Shown here: piece after piece, positions 44,301 to 55,968 of the stretch
Layout of the letters: every line of letters starts with the position of its first letter
Position numbering within the stretch: position 1 is the stretch's first letter
Assembly (NCBI GenBank): GCA_963969595.1
Contig: OZ018411.1
Coordinates: 5,458,501-5,522,500 of the forward strand
Source: Neckera pumila
Lineage: Eukaryota; Streptophyta; Bryopsida; Hypnales; Neckeraceae
Reading direction: 5' to 3'
Length of the DNA: 64,000 nucleotides
Program-made: the position numbers and the translations under genes
The notes under the pieces: generated by a model
What the model was told of the DNA's origin: nothing
What the model saw: the letters and a program-made list of their open reading frames with translations, nothing else
The model's database searches: none

Positions 44301-45301
44301 ACACTAAGCTAGCTCATTTTATTCCTACCAACAATACCATTGATTCTAGCGGAATTGCTAACCTCTACTTCCATTATGTATGGAAGCACCACGGGATACC
44401 ACAGGAAATCATTTCTGACTGCGGTTTGGTGTTTGTTTCTAAATTCATGAGGAGACTATATGAACTCTTACGTATTCAACCCTCTCCTACGACGGCATTC
44501 CATTCCCAGTCGAATGGCCAGACGGAGCGTATCAATCAGGTCCTTGAACGGTTTCTTTGTATGTTTACCACCAGGCAACATGATGACTAGGCTGACTTGT
44601 TATACATTGCCAAGTTTGCCTATAACAATGCAATTCATTTGGCTACCAGACTATCACCATTTTACGCAACCTATGGGTACCATCCTTCATTCTCTTTCAT
44701 GATCCCAGCAATGTCAATGGTTCTTGCTATAGAAGATCGCATTTGGTATTTGCAGGTAATTCACGAAGAAATAAAGACTATGATAAAAATTGCCGGGAAC
44801 CAAGCAAAGATGAGATATGATACTACCCCTCATTTGCACCACACTTTCAATGTTAGAGACAAGGTACTCCTCCGGCATGATAATATTGCTACAACAATCC
44901 CAACACGGAAATTAACCTCTAAATTTCTTGGACCTTTTCCAATTGTAGCCAAGCTTTTGGATGTTGTTTACCGTCTGAGATTACCAAGGACCTTGCGCAT
45001 CCATGATGTGTTCCACATCTCTTTGCTGGAGAAATATCGTCAAGACACTATTTCGGGCCAAAAGAAGAAACCCCCTCCACCTATTATAACACCAGAAGGT
45101 GACATCAAATGGGAGGTGGACCACGTGCTTGACTCCAGACTTTTTGGTCATTGGCATATGTTGCAGTATCTAGTATCATGGACAGGCTACGGACAAGAGC
45201 AGAACTCCTGGGAACCTGAGGAGCATTTGCGGAATGCACTCGATGTAGTAAAAGATTTTCATCGTCGCCATCCTACGGCTGCAAAACTTGCGGGGGGATA
45301 A
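41317..45301 (+). pseudogene. Chromovirus (Ty3/gypsy) pol remnant with chromodomain
   Basis: In order: retropepsin with LLDFGATG (about 41,355) and a later ILGTPWF segment (41.93 kb); reverse transcriptase (42.36-43.3 kb) with [12 protein letters not shown] and the active-site YLDD (42,941-42,952); an RNase H start (IIEIDASDTATGG); integrase zinc-binding HHCC (44.03-44.15 kb, ending CNICQR); integrase core with TTDFI, SDCGLVF and SNGQTERINQ (the D, D, E positions); a GPF/Y-like KFLGPFPIV (44.93 kb); and a chromodomain (45.11-45.27 kb, VSWTGYGQEQNSWEP). The chromodomain places it with chromoviruses. At least ten stops (mostly TGA, some TAA and TAG) and several frame changes disable it, and gag and the 5' LTR are missing. 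Confidence 0.9.
41580..41905. repeat. T-rich insertion inside the chromovirus protease region
   Basis: A T-tract of more than 60 nt with (ttttttaa)n character, then (aaat)n, occupies 41,682-41,775. It lies between two protease halves. cttggagggc appears at both edges (41,593 and 41,878), which may be a flanking duplication. A similar T-tract with a ctgctgcag neighbour lies at 61,375-61,500. Confidence 0.4.
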
Positions 45302-45619
45302 TGTTACGACTAGGTCATAACAATTGGATAGTTCAAGGAGGAAGGGAGGATATCTTTGGCGGTTCTAAGTCTAGGAAGTTAAGGAGGTTACATTGTCTTC
45401 CTTAAAGCTCAATGAGGGGAGCTTTGTCCCTCACTTTGCATTCTATCAATACAATGACATGTTCTTGTTAATTGACTATCTTGAGTATGGAGTAGCATTA
45501 AGGAGAGAGGGGAGACTTGGTTGGGCCCAAGGGATCACCAGTTGGGTGGATAGCAATGTAGGAGGAATTGGAACAGAGCATTGACAGTAGTATGATCCCA
45601 GATTATGAACCCTGACACA
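45302..45619 (+). repeat. Probable 3' LTR (truncated) of the chromovirus
   Basis: Directly after the chromodomain frame a purine run (gcggggggata) precedes tgttacgactaggtcataac, the expected polypurine tract and TG start of an LTR. The right edge is set by the start of a family A fragment at about 45,620 (ends ctgacaca). No 5' LTR is in the window for comparison. Confidence 0.5.
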
Positions 45620-45754
45620 TTGTCATATTAGTTAGGTATAAGATCCTATGGTTAGATGTGAAAAAAAAAATTCAATTTTTTTACTCTTTGCTATAGAAAT
45701 GACAATTTTGAGTGTTTTTTGGCAGAAAAATGGCCTTGGTCCTTTAGGAGTTAA
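45620..45754 (-). mobile_element. Fragment of TTAA family A (inverted end)
   Basis: Reverse complement of the first about 135 bp of family A: gtataagatcctatggttag, ctttgctatagaaatgacaa and ggtcctttaggag-TTAA. The rest of the element is missing here. Confidence 0.7.
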
Positions 45755-45765
45755 CCATAAAGGAA

Positions 45766-45787
45766 GGGGGGGGGGGGGGGGGGGGGG
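45766..45787 (+). repeat. Poly-G run of 22
   Basis: Twenty-two consecutive G residues, directly after a degraded TTAA terminus. It could form a G-quadruplex. Length is likely unstable and prone to sequencing error. Confidence 0.85.
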
Positions 45788-47840
45788 CTCTTATTTTCTT
45801 GACTATTTCTTCTGACAAGCATGATTCTTCATTTGTGAGGAACAATTTTGATCATCTCTATTGTTGAAATGAAAGAAGACTTGTGTAGTTTTCCTATGAA
45901 AAAAGATCAATGAAATTGTACAATTTTTGAGAAAATGTCACTATTGAAATATATTTGATTAGGTTGTACTTTGTGCATATGTTGAATCCAAATGCTCAAA
46001 AGTGCTCCCAAAACTCTAATTTTTTTTTCCTATATACATATCATCATGGTTTTGATAAGCAACTTTTTTCAAATCATTTTGAGTTGTGGAAAAAAAGATA
46101 TGAGGATGTGAAATGCCACCTTAAAGCGCCCTTTCTATTCTCCAAAAATTCACCAAAAATCATATCATTGATCATTTTTTTATTGGATAGTAAGGTTCAA
46201 ATTTTGAATTTTCTACAAATGTAGTTGCAAAAGTCACCTAGTGGTTGGCCTTGTGGTTCTTTAGGGTTATCTTGAAAATGTTGCAAAAGTCAAGAAGTGG
46301 CTGATAGATACCTTTTCAAATTACTATAGACTAAGATGGAGAGTGTGCTTATTGATGATTTTTGACAAAGTATCTTGGTGATGATAGGTCTTTTTTTTCA
46401 AGATTAAGAGAAAGGTTTGTGTTTTGTGCTCCTCAAAGTTGAAGAATTGTTGATTGGAAATATTGAAAAATCATATACATTACAAGATCTCCTAAATTTT
46501 ACTAAATCACAATTACAGTGCACTCCTAGAAATGAAGCTTGCAATTGAGATCACTTCACAGAGGAACTATAATATGCTCAAATTTTGAGAAAAGGATGTG
46601 AAACCCACTTCTTTCCTCTAGTAATCAATTTGTAACTAATTTATCAAATGATAAATTAAAAGTTTAAAACAATTATTTTTTTGCTAATTTACCAAAAAAA
46701 TTAACATATTACTTAGTTCAATTAGCAAAAGACTCCAAATTGTGCTACAATCACACTACTTGATTGAATTTTGGATGAATGTGGTCTAATTAGAATGTAC
46801 ATTTTGAAAAAAATTGGATGAAAGTTAAAACAACAAGTTAGGATGAGTGAATGTAGATGGTGGATGAAAGTAAAATGACATTGAGATGAAAATCACTTGA
46901 ATTGTGCTACTTAGATGAGAATCATTTGATGACATTATTCTAGTGATGACCTTTAGGTCAGAACTAGTTTAGCTAATATTTGATGAATATAAGATGCATT
47001 GTCTAGGTATAAAGAGACAAATAGACATGACTTGGCTATGGAATATAGAGGCCAAATGACTAAAGTCATGAAATGAAGCCACAATATGGACATGGAATCA
47101 ATAGAATACCACACTACTAAATTCACGAAATAAAGGCATATAAGTACATTACAACTTAAAATAATTTAATTGTCCTTTCATTGACAATTGCATTATTTAG
47201 TGACAACCTCTAGGTGGTCATAGGTTTAGCCAATTTTTGAAGTCGTTTCTATATTGACATATTTAGGATCCACAACCATGGAGAGTCTTTGAAACCACAA
47301 TTACATTGAAGCCATAATTGGAATAATGGAATGAAGCTTGGACCAAAATTATAGAATGAAGCCAAGGTGAAATGAAGCCAAGATAAAATGAAGCTAGGAC
47401 AAAAATGGTGAAATAAAGCAAGGAGAAAAATAATGAAATTCCAAAGTCACATGACGAAATTAACAAAATGAAGCCAAAACAATAATAATGGAATTTTAAA
47501 GCCATACAACTAAAATTCTAGCCCATAGTGCCTTTTTAGTTGGGTGAGTTGAAAAGTTTTTCTAGAAACCCAATGGAAACCAAAATACTAAATTTTTTTT
47601 TAAAATGAGAGAGTTGAAAGGTTAATGAGGCAACTTGCCTTTCTAGTACAAATAAAGAAGAAAACAATTGAAAAATCCTTTATTTTTGCATAGTCCAACC
47701 GTAGAATCTTGCAATAGACTAATATAAAAATGTTTGAAAGAAATTTAATAAATTTTGATAGTATGGATTGCAAAATAAGTGTGTTCAAAGTAAGTAAAAA
47801 ATAGTTTCTTGGCAATGTGGCAAACTAGTTTATGAGACTT
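45788..47840. other. AT-rich DNA without recognised gene
   Basis: Short open frames only, with no domain. Tandem-like aaaatgaagcca words occur at 47,330-47,480. Nothing else is recognised. Confidence 0.4.
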
Positions 47841-48522
47841 TGAATCCTCTGAATTTAATACTTTTGCTCTACTATTTCTAAAATGAAATGATTTTATTAT
47901 GAAGAATTGGTTTGAGAGTCTGGGCCCCCTCCCCTTCCAAATTTTTTGTTTTCATTCTTTAAAAAATTATTAAGTAGAACTAGCTAGATACAAGATAGAA
48001 GGAAAAAATAAATAATTAATAGCTCTATTAACAAAGATGGAATTAAAACACATTAGTTTCAATGGTGAGATTGTTCTAACAATCAAAGTTGTGAAACTTT
48101 TTGTTTTGAAAAAAGGTGAAAATTGAGCTTAGAAATGACTCCTATATATTATTTTTCAGAAAGATGCTCTATTAATTACCCACAAAACAAGATGCTCCAT
48201 AACTTTTACATTAAAACTCTACATGGAATGAATGAAAGCTTTTCATGTAGACAAAAATATAATCTATGAGAAACAAATCTTTAAAACTTTTATTTCAATT
48301 TTTGTGGATTTCTTTTGTTTCCCAGCAAGTTGAAATTTGGATTTATTGTTGTGTAACTTTTGCTTCCAGGCACTAGTTGAAATAAAAATGATAATCCTAG
48401 AAAGCTAATAAGTTTTCCATCTTACAAAACAAATCCAAAAATTTCAATAAAAGTTGTGCTTGCATGAACTTGCCCAAAATCTAATTTGTCCCCCATAGAG
48501 ACAATGGAACTTTAGGGGTTAG
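47841..48522 (+). mobile_element. Fragment of TTAA family A (right part)
   Basis: It follows the distal two thirds of family A (attttgctctacta, gatgctctattaattaccca, ctttcatgtagacaaaaata, attgtgtaacttttgcttcc, tgtcccccatagagac) and ends tttaggggtta-g, the TTAA being changed to TTAG. The left end is absent. Confidence 0.65.
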
Positions 48523-50115
48523 GGTATATTTCCAAAAGTCCAGACTTCACAATTGCTAAGACTTTTATATCAAAAGAAGTCGAAATACCTTTTTTAGTGA
48601 AAAGACAAGCCTATAGTCATTTTTCTAAACTTCATATTGCAACTACTGATTTGTTGTATTTATTTTTCAAAAGACTAAAAATATTCATATCAAATGCTGC
48701 AATATATGCTCAAAAAATCTAAACTTTTTAAAATAGGTTTAGAAAAAAGCATAGAATATTATGGTTTTTTTATTGTATCATTTTCAATCACTCCATGTCA
48801 TAGGCCTAAAATTCAAATTGCTATAAAATATTCACATTTAGAAATTTTCCAAATTTCAAATTGGAATAAAAATCAAACTTGATAAGCATTATTTCATTAG
48901 TTAAATGCATATATACACTATATGGGATTGCCATTTTTTATGTAAGAAAGTTGAAAATATTACTAGGAACTGATATCAAACACCATTTATTGAAATTTTC
49001 AAGTTAGTCCCTTCAAAGAAATTTGAAGAAATCACTTTGAGGTTGGAATTGGTTTAGCCAATTTTTGGAGTGACTTTTGAGGTTTCTTTCTTAACAAATA
49101 TCATGTCCAAATTATGACCATGGAATGTGTGCAGCGTGTATTTAGAGCCATAAGCCCATGATTAAAATTAAAACCACAACTTGGACAATAGAATTAAATT
49201 AGAATGAAAATGTCAAAATTTTGAAGTAACATAAAAAATAATTGAATTTCCAAGTCTTACATCTAAAATTCAAGTATCCAAGGCTTACGTCTAAAATTCC
49301 AAGTGTCTTTTCAATTGGAGTTGAAAAGTTGTTTTAGAGAACCAATAAAAAACTTTGAAGTTTATAAAATTTCTAAAACAAAGACTAAAAAATTTGGAAT
49401 GAAAAAAAATATGGAAAGATTTTAAAGTTTAATAGGATGGTCGATAGATGTTTTATAAGGTATAACTTGAAATATCAACCAAACCTCCAAATATCCTAGA
49501 TGCTCAGTTGGTCAATTTTAGATGCATGGTTTAGATGCACATTTTAGGAAAAATAATCTTGTACAAAAATCCCCAAGGTTTCAGAATTTTTTTTGTATAA
49601 GAATCTTGAAAAATCGTTTTTTTCATCAAAGACCATTATATTGCCTAAACTTCAAATTTTCATCATTATAGTTGTAGCGTCAAATTTCTATTATTTTCAT
49701 CTGGGCTTCATTCCATTAAAATAGTTGTAGATGTACGCATCCATAGTTGTGAGCAGTTTGTTTTTTCATTTTTAATGAAGTGCCAAATTTCATCATTCAT
49801 CCACATATTGGATAGAAAATATCATATTAGAACATATCACATATCCACAATCCAATTTTCATCCACAATTCGGCGATTTCACCCAAGATTTCTTTTTATT
49901 TGAAGGTTTCTGGCGATTTTCTACCTTTGTAGGACCATTTTTTTTCTATACGCGTGGTGCCAAGGCATAAAATTTAGTGCAATTTTATACCAAATCACTA
50001 GAAAAAAGAACACTGGTTGTAAGGTAGACTTGAGGTTATATCCTTGAGGGAACCACTCCAATCCTATTGTATGACACCAAATTGCAATGGGCATGACTAC
50101 AAGGTACATCCATAC
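48523..50115. other. AT-rich DNA without recognised gene
   Basis: No supported coding frame, only low-complexity A/T sequence. Confidence 0.4.
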
Positions 50116-50862
50116 TTAACCCCTAAAGAACCAAGTTGCGTTTTTTGGCAACATAGTTATTTTGGGCAACCCACTACAAATGGAGTTTTTATTTTTTTTC
50201 TTTGACAATTTTACACAACAAGTACCTAAGGAATTCCTTTAAGACCCAACAATTTTTGTAACTTTTGACAACATCGGTAGAAAGTTATTGCATAATATGT
50301 GCTTTTCTTTAAACTTTGGGTAGCCCAGGCAGCTGAAAAAATTTCTTAAAAATAACTTTTAAAAACAATAAAAATTTGAACTTGGTTCTTTAGATTTATA
50401 TATACATGGAAAACTTTGAATCATTCAATTTCAATCTATGAGTCAAAAATTATAAGGACTTTTAGTTTGCGGGTAGTTATGGTTTTCAAAGACTCTATAC
50501 CTACCCTCAAATTTTAAATCCTCGTAATTTTTGACTTATAGATTGAAATTGAATGATTCAAATTTTTTAATGTATGTATAAATCTAAAGAACCAAATTCA
50601 AATTTTTGTTTTCTTTGAAAGTCATTTTTAAAGAAACTTTTTGAGCTACCCTTGCTGCCCAAAGTTCAAAGAAAAGCACATATCATGCAATAACTTTTAA
50701 ACTATGCAATCAAAAGATATGAAAATTATTGGGCCTTAAAGCTACTCCTTGACCACATGTTGTGTAAAATTTTCAAAGAAAAAGAATAAAAACTCCATCC
50801 GTAGTGGGCTGCCCAAAATCGCTATGTTGCCAAAAAACACAGCTTGGTTTTTTAGGGGTTAA
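50116..50862. mobile_element. TTAA family B foldback element (near full-length hairpin)
   Basis: It is bounded by TTAA at 50,116-50,119 and 50,859-50,862. The left arm (cccctaaagaaccaagttgc, ttggcaacatagttattttg, atcattcaatttcaatctat) is repeated in reverse complement on the right (atagattgaaattgaatgat, caaaatcgctatgttgcc, ttggttttttagggg). Arms of about 350 bp meet near 50,490. It contains no gene. Such a hairpin can arise by inverted duplication of one family B end. Confidence 0.85.
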
Positions 50863-50889
50863 TTCACAAAAGGAGGTTTACATGGTTCT

Positions 50890-51634
50890 TTAACCCCTAA
50901 ATGACGAACCTATAACCACTGATTTCAGGCCTTAGTGTCTATCACTCAATTTGCTACCATTTTGCAACTAGATATGTATGAAAATTTTTATATTTATTTT
51001 TCAGAGATGAAATTACATGTCTTCTTTACTTCACAGAAAATTTAGACTTTTTTTGTGGAAAATGGATTTTTTTGAGAATTTTTGAAGAAAAAGTGAAGAA
51101 AAATCACATCAAATAGAAAATTATTTCAAAAAATCTGAAAATTTCACCATGTGTATATATTACAATGACAAACATCAAGGTGTAAACTCAATTTACGTAT
51201 CATTCTATAATTAGAAAATAATAAACATTGAAAATACACCCAAAGTTCAAATTGCTATAAAATGTTCAATATTAGGATTTTTCTCAAACTTCAAATTGGA
51301 GAAGAAACTAGAGTAGATGACCTTCATTTTGTTAGTTGGGCTCAAATTCAAAAAATATTTTTTTTGTACAGAAAGTTCAGATTTAGAGCAAGGAACAACA
51401 ACTTCCCAAAGTACACTAAAATAGCATATTTTGTGATCCGTTTTTTTTACTAACTTCTCATTTATGTGAAGATAGACTCTTGCATGACTACAAATTCAAC
51501 TACACACTCTTAGTAATCCACCATGGAATGTCAACAAAAAAGAAACGGATGAAAAAATGTTTCCAGGCAATGTACAGATGACTGTACAGTCATCCAAAAG
51601 CCACAAAATGGCTGTCCCGATGTTACAGGGTTAA
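50890..51634. mobile_element. TTAA-flanked element, family C
   Basis: It begins TTAA-cccctaaatgacgaacc and ends cgatgttacaggg-TTAA. It is about 0.75 kb and AT-rich with no gene. Termini match weakly (CCC/T start), so membership is less certain than for A and B. Confidence 0.45.
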
Positions 51635-52338
51635 AGCTAGTGCCACCAACTATATTTTCAAGGCCCAAAAATTTGTGTGAAAATTCCCATTGCCAAAGTC
51701 TCTCTGACCCAATAATGGAACCCGAAAACCTTCAATCAAACATTACTAGTAGGGCAACAGGCAGTGGAGTTATGGGAAAAAATTTAATAATAATAAATTA
51801 TACCTTTGAAAGTTGAAGAGTTATTTTTATGAGCAATTTTCTTTATAATTTTTTTGTGTATTCAAATAATTTGTGTATCCGTTCATCCATAGTTGTTTTC
51901 TTTTAATTGTTTTTCTTAAACAAATTTGACCTTTGAGAGTTAGAACAATTATTTCAAATGCAAATTCCTCAAGGTCATGGACATTGTATTCATGCCATTC
52001 CTCAAGGTCAAATTGAATTCCCAAATTCATGTGAGAATTAAATTTTGGAATTTCCAACGCTGAGGTCTTCCAAGCTTGAAACAAAGTATCGGCTTCAATG
52101 TACATCACTAGGGGCACAAAAAACAACAAAGCCCTAATATCAGTTTCATTGAAAATAACATGAATCACTATATTATTGCGCCTTTCAAATTCAAACAATT
52201 CCAAAATTAGTGCAAGTTAGTAATATCATTAGACTAGCATATCTCAAATACCACACTACCCATAAAAGAGATTGTAGCCCACTTACACACATTCAACATA
52301 TGTAATAGTAGAAAAGTTTGAAACTTTAGATGGTAAGC
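51635..52338. other. Mostly non-coding; one possible coding remnant
   Basis: Apart from the minus-strand frame listed separately at 51,827-52,204, nothing is recognised. Confidence 0.4.
51827..52204 (-). CDS. Unrecognised 125-codon frame
   Basis: The frame encodes a balanced protein-like sequence with a hydrophobic patch (ALLFFVPLVMYIEADTLF, about residues 25-42), an acidic middle (DLEEWHEYNVHDLEEFAFE) and a basic end. No family is recognised. In this AT-rich region a frame of this length may be a remnant of a larger gene, or chance. Confidence 0.25.
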   Translation of the reverse strand: MELFEFERRNNIVIHVIFNETDIRALLFFVPLVMYIEADTLFQAWKTSALEIPKFNSHMNLGIQFDLEEWHEYNVHDLEEFAFEIIVLTLKGQICLRKTIKRKQLWMNGYTNYLNTQKNYKENCS

Positions 52339-52547
52339 TTAACCCTGTAAGAATGGGCTGGTCACCATGGAAATCATCCTTTTCAGTACCATGTAAATCA
52401 TCTCCTTAAAAAAAACCAGAAGCACTCATTGGAGACCAAACTGCTGTGCACAAAATTTCAAAGATGGATATATTCACTTGTCTTATATAGAAGGATTCAC
52501 TGTCATCCATTGAAACACTCTTGTCTGCAGCGTCCTTACAAGGTTAA
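52339..52547. mobile_element. Small TTAA-flanked element
   Basis: Left TTAA-CCCTGTAAGAATGGGCTG; right end, reverse complemented, TTAA-CCTTGTAAGGACGCTG. It is 209 bp including both TTAA. Another left-type end (TTAA-CCCTGGAAGACTAG) follows at about 52,612 without a partner. Confidence 0.6.
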
Positions 52548-52975
52548 AGAAGTTACGATACTTGCAAATTATATGGGCCTTACTTGAAAAGGAAATAGTT
52601 GATCGTATGTATTAACCCTGGAAGACTAGCCATTGACCATTGATTCAAGCCTCACTACCAGTAAGGCTTATGAACGAAACACTAGAGTTTAACAAAGTCT
52701 GCAATTTCAAAACTGGATCAGATCTTCGCAGATGTAAACGAAAACGAACCACAAACGGCTCAGTGCAAAAGAAAAAAGGCTCTTGTCAAGTGTTGAAGCA
52801 AGCAGAAGTTGGTGACTGTCTGAAAAGCTTAACTTAGATCGATCATCGAGCGTCAAACCCCCTTCCGCTGCGAGGGGACAACTGCTTCTGTAGCCAGGAC
52901 AAAAAAAGAAAACTGCTTCCGTATTTGATAACTGGAGAACACGATAAGATCATATGTCAATAAGTGGCGCGTCTG

Positions 52976-54202
52976 TCAGTTTCCAAGTCGCAGTTGGGCA
53001 ATGGGTGCAGCCAGGTTTCGGACTTGTGAACGAGTCAAGAAGCCACATTTCTCAGACTCCATGTGTGCAATCAAACCAGACAACCCTGCACATCCGATAC
53101 CAAAAAACATTCAATACAGGTACATAGGGCATCAAGAGATAATAATAAGAAGTCCTACTTCCCAGCTTTTCCATTCCAGGTCCTCACCACTAGTACAGTT
53201 TACTTTAGACACGGCCTGCCAAACTTCATAACTCAGAACAATTTCAAAATCCAGAGGCTCCGCATCTTACAAGTAGCAATGTAGCCACAATTTTTGCATC
53301 GGAATTCTTTGCTGAAATGAGTGCCAGAGTTCAGGTGCTGATTCAAGCTGACAAGGCTGCCGAACTCTCTTTGGCAAAAGTAGCATTCGTAGGCAAATCC
53401 ATTGTATGCCGCTTCACTGGCCTTTATTGACCCAGGACTGTGAAATTTACAGTTGGAAATCAGCCAGATATTCAGAGTACAAAGCTCTCTGACTTGCAGC
53501 AAGAGAAAATACTGAATCCGACTTCCTTGCCAAAGATAAATGTAACCGTCAATGTCTTCGGTGTGTCTTACCTTGCTTGGGTGTTCGAATAGCCGAGTCG
53601 AGGCACTGTCAGAAGATTCGGATTGCCAGATCTCACTTCCCAATCCCGAACTTTCTTAACTATCTGCGGATGTGTGAGGCCGAAACACTTACCCTGCTCC
53701 GCCTGAACAAGAAAGAGAAACACTGCCGTCATCGGGTGACGAGCAAGAAAGTCTGAAATCGTCTTGATTATATAAGTTAATTGGAAGAAAATCTGGTTAG
53801 GAAGTACACATGCGGAAAAGCTGGAAGGGAGCACATTGCAACACAAGCACTTGTCGTCGGAAGTCAGAGTTAATGCGCTTCGTAACCACCTCGTTTTGCG
53901 TTTCTTCGTTTCTTCCGTTGCTCAATCCATCCGAGCAAGACAACAACCATGTAAGACCGTGAGTACATTGCCCGAAGACATTGTACGGTCGCCGCATTCA
54001 GAAATACGAACAAACTAGCAAAAGAAGCAATGGAGACCCACAAGATGATGTGATGTCTTACGTGTTTCGCCATGGCTGAAGCAGAAGGGAAGCCGAGATC
54101 ACACCGGGGGCACTTGATGTCTCGAGGCTGGTGTATGTCTTCATGTCCTCGCAATGCAGCTGTTGACTGAAAGTAACGTTCGCAGATCCCGCACGCATAC
54201 AT
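52976..54202 (-). CDS. Four-finger zinc-finger protein, alternating C2H2 and C2HC (182 aa)
   Basis: Four exons with GT-AG borders and compatible phases: 54,202-54,062, 53,702-53,572, 53,437-53,271 and 53,085-52,976 (stop TGA). Splicing gives 182 residues with no stop. Fingers: C-x2-C-x12-H-x3-H (CGICERYFQ...H...H, from residue 4); C-x2-C-x12-H-x5-C, completed across the first splice (CPRCDLGF...KH/AEQGKC); C-x2-C-x12-H-x5-H (CYFCQREF...HLNSGTH); and C-x2-C-x12-H-x5-C, completed across the last splice (CKNCGYIAT/WLSGLIAHMESEKC). Two fingers becoming complete only after splicing strongly supports the exon model. The last finger resembles a C2H2 family I know mainly from fungi (LAGLFNHLESESCGF type). 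It probably binds nucleic acid in the nucleus; the target is unknown. The start Met follows an acceptor (tttgcag) in the 5' leader, so a non-coding first exon is likely. Confidence 0.8.
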
Positions 54203-55300
54203 TGTTGCTCACACTGCTCCTTGCCTGCAAACTCACAAATCAGTCAACATTAAGTGCACAATAAACTGCCCGTCAATCCTATACTTCTCCCCAGCTTGTA
54301 CACCCTCAGACTTCCCAACTCCCAACAGCGAGAGTAATCAAACACCAAAAAAAAGAAACCTTCAGGTACCTCTTCAAACGATCCATAATGAACAGAATTT
54401 AATGAACAACAAACTTAAACAAAATGATCATAAAAGACTCCCCAGCTACTTCTTCGTGAAGGCTTCGTAACTAAATCAGAACTCCCGACAGAAAGCTCGC
54501 GAAGAAATAATGCACACCCTCAGGCTTTCGCAATCTCAACTGTAAGAGGAATCAAACACCAAAGCAAAGAAACCTTCCAGTACTTGAGTTCTCGAACAAC
54601 CCATAATGCACCAAATTTAAAAAACAACTTCCACATGCACAAACGACCGCAAAGACTCCAACGTCACCTCTTCCTGAAGGCTTCGCGAACCAAATCAGAC
54701 CCCCGATTTCACTTCACTCTCCTTTCTATTTGTAAACGATACTCACATGCAACACCACATCAGTACACATTCGCCACAAAAATACAATTTCACGAACCAG
54801 AAACTTTCAACCAAGTACTGCAAACGAAGGCGCTTAAAAGCCACGCACACATGTACCGGTCACAAACCACATGAAAGCACTACTCTTGCCTGTCCAGCTT
54901 CCGATCCCTCCATTGAACGCCACCACACATGCACATAGCAAACTCAGCGAAGAAACGAAATGCCACCCAACCTCGAAATCTTCAGCAGAGCGCCGAAATG
55001 ACCGAATTCAAATGGGAAGCAGAACAACCCAAGCGCAGCCCTTCACAATACACTAATAAATGCCCAGGCTTGATGCACAAGATTGGAATCGGCAACGAAA
55101 TCCTCGCATTCCCAGCGAGGAACTGAACTTTCATTCACCAGTGAGGTGGAAATCCTAGACGAACAAGACGACGATGAACACGACGGACTGACGGAGTCGA
55201 CGAGGATGACGAAGACGTCAATGCGAGATGCTTTGGCGGCGCCTTTCGTCCTCTTTTAGTCGACCATCAGTGCCACTGTTATGGGACTGTTATGGGAATG
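54203..55300 (-). promoter_or_regulatory. Probable 5' leader intron and promoter of the zinc-finger gene
   Basis: An acceptor gagtttgcag lies about 25 nt before the start codon. GC rises at 55.0-55.3 kb (gacgaagacgtcaatgcgag, ggcggcgcctttcgtcctc), a plausible first exon and promoter on the minus strand. Plus-strand frames of 60-96 codons here are low-complexity and not called. No TATA box is identified with confidence. Confidence 0.35.
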
Positions 55301-55968
55301 GCAGGACGTTAAATCGTGCTCACGAAAGTCGGCCCCACGCTGAATTGTGTATGTTAGAGGAATGGGCCCCGGTCAAGATCGCGGGTCCCATGGCGCAACT
55401 GTAGGATCACGACCCCAATGGAACTACAAGACTGTGCCTCCCACAAAACTATAAGACTGCAGTACGATTTCATTGTTCTACAGGTCCTGCACTGAACGGA
55501 CACAACAACGGTTTTTGGGATTAAGGTAGGAGGCTCTAAAAGCGACCCTTTAAGGGCTAATTCGCCTTTTTCATAAGTATGCATGATCGGAAATATTTTT
55601 AGCTCGTTTTTCAAAGAAAGCAAAATAGATGCCAAACGCAACACAAGTGGTTTCATATTTTTTGAAGCATTTTTGAATTAGGTATGAATTTTCAAAGATT
55701 TCTGTTGTAGGTACCTATTTGTGACACCTAGGTCTCTAAAATCCGTCCCCTTGCAACTTCTAAAGTAATTTGAGGAAATCAAGGTCAATGATTGGCTCTT
55801 GCAATAGAAAACTAATTTTTCCTTGATGCATTCAATAGCTAAAGTGATCCATTTAAGGATCATCTGCAATCCATCATCTACAACTAATTATAGGGTCGGT
55901 TTGAAGGAGAGGGTCGCTTTTACAGCCTCCTATCTTACGGCAACGATTTTAGGGTTTATGGTAGCGGA
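55301..55968. other. Intergenic, no gene
   Basis: Nothing is supported. agggtttatggtagcgg, immediately left of the next element, reappears at 58,177 as agggtttatggcagcgg. Confidence 0.4.

Noticed and set aside
1..45619. Gag at 1-651 and pol at 41-45 kb as one split element
   Set aside because: They are 40 kb apart with many unrelated genes and elements between; more simply two separate remnants.
54584..55126. Plus-strand small proteins upstream of the zinc-finger gene
   Set aside because: Overlapping frames in three phases with Asn/Thr/His-rich low complexity; they most likely cover the leader and promoter of the minus-strand gene.
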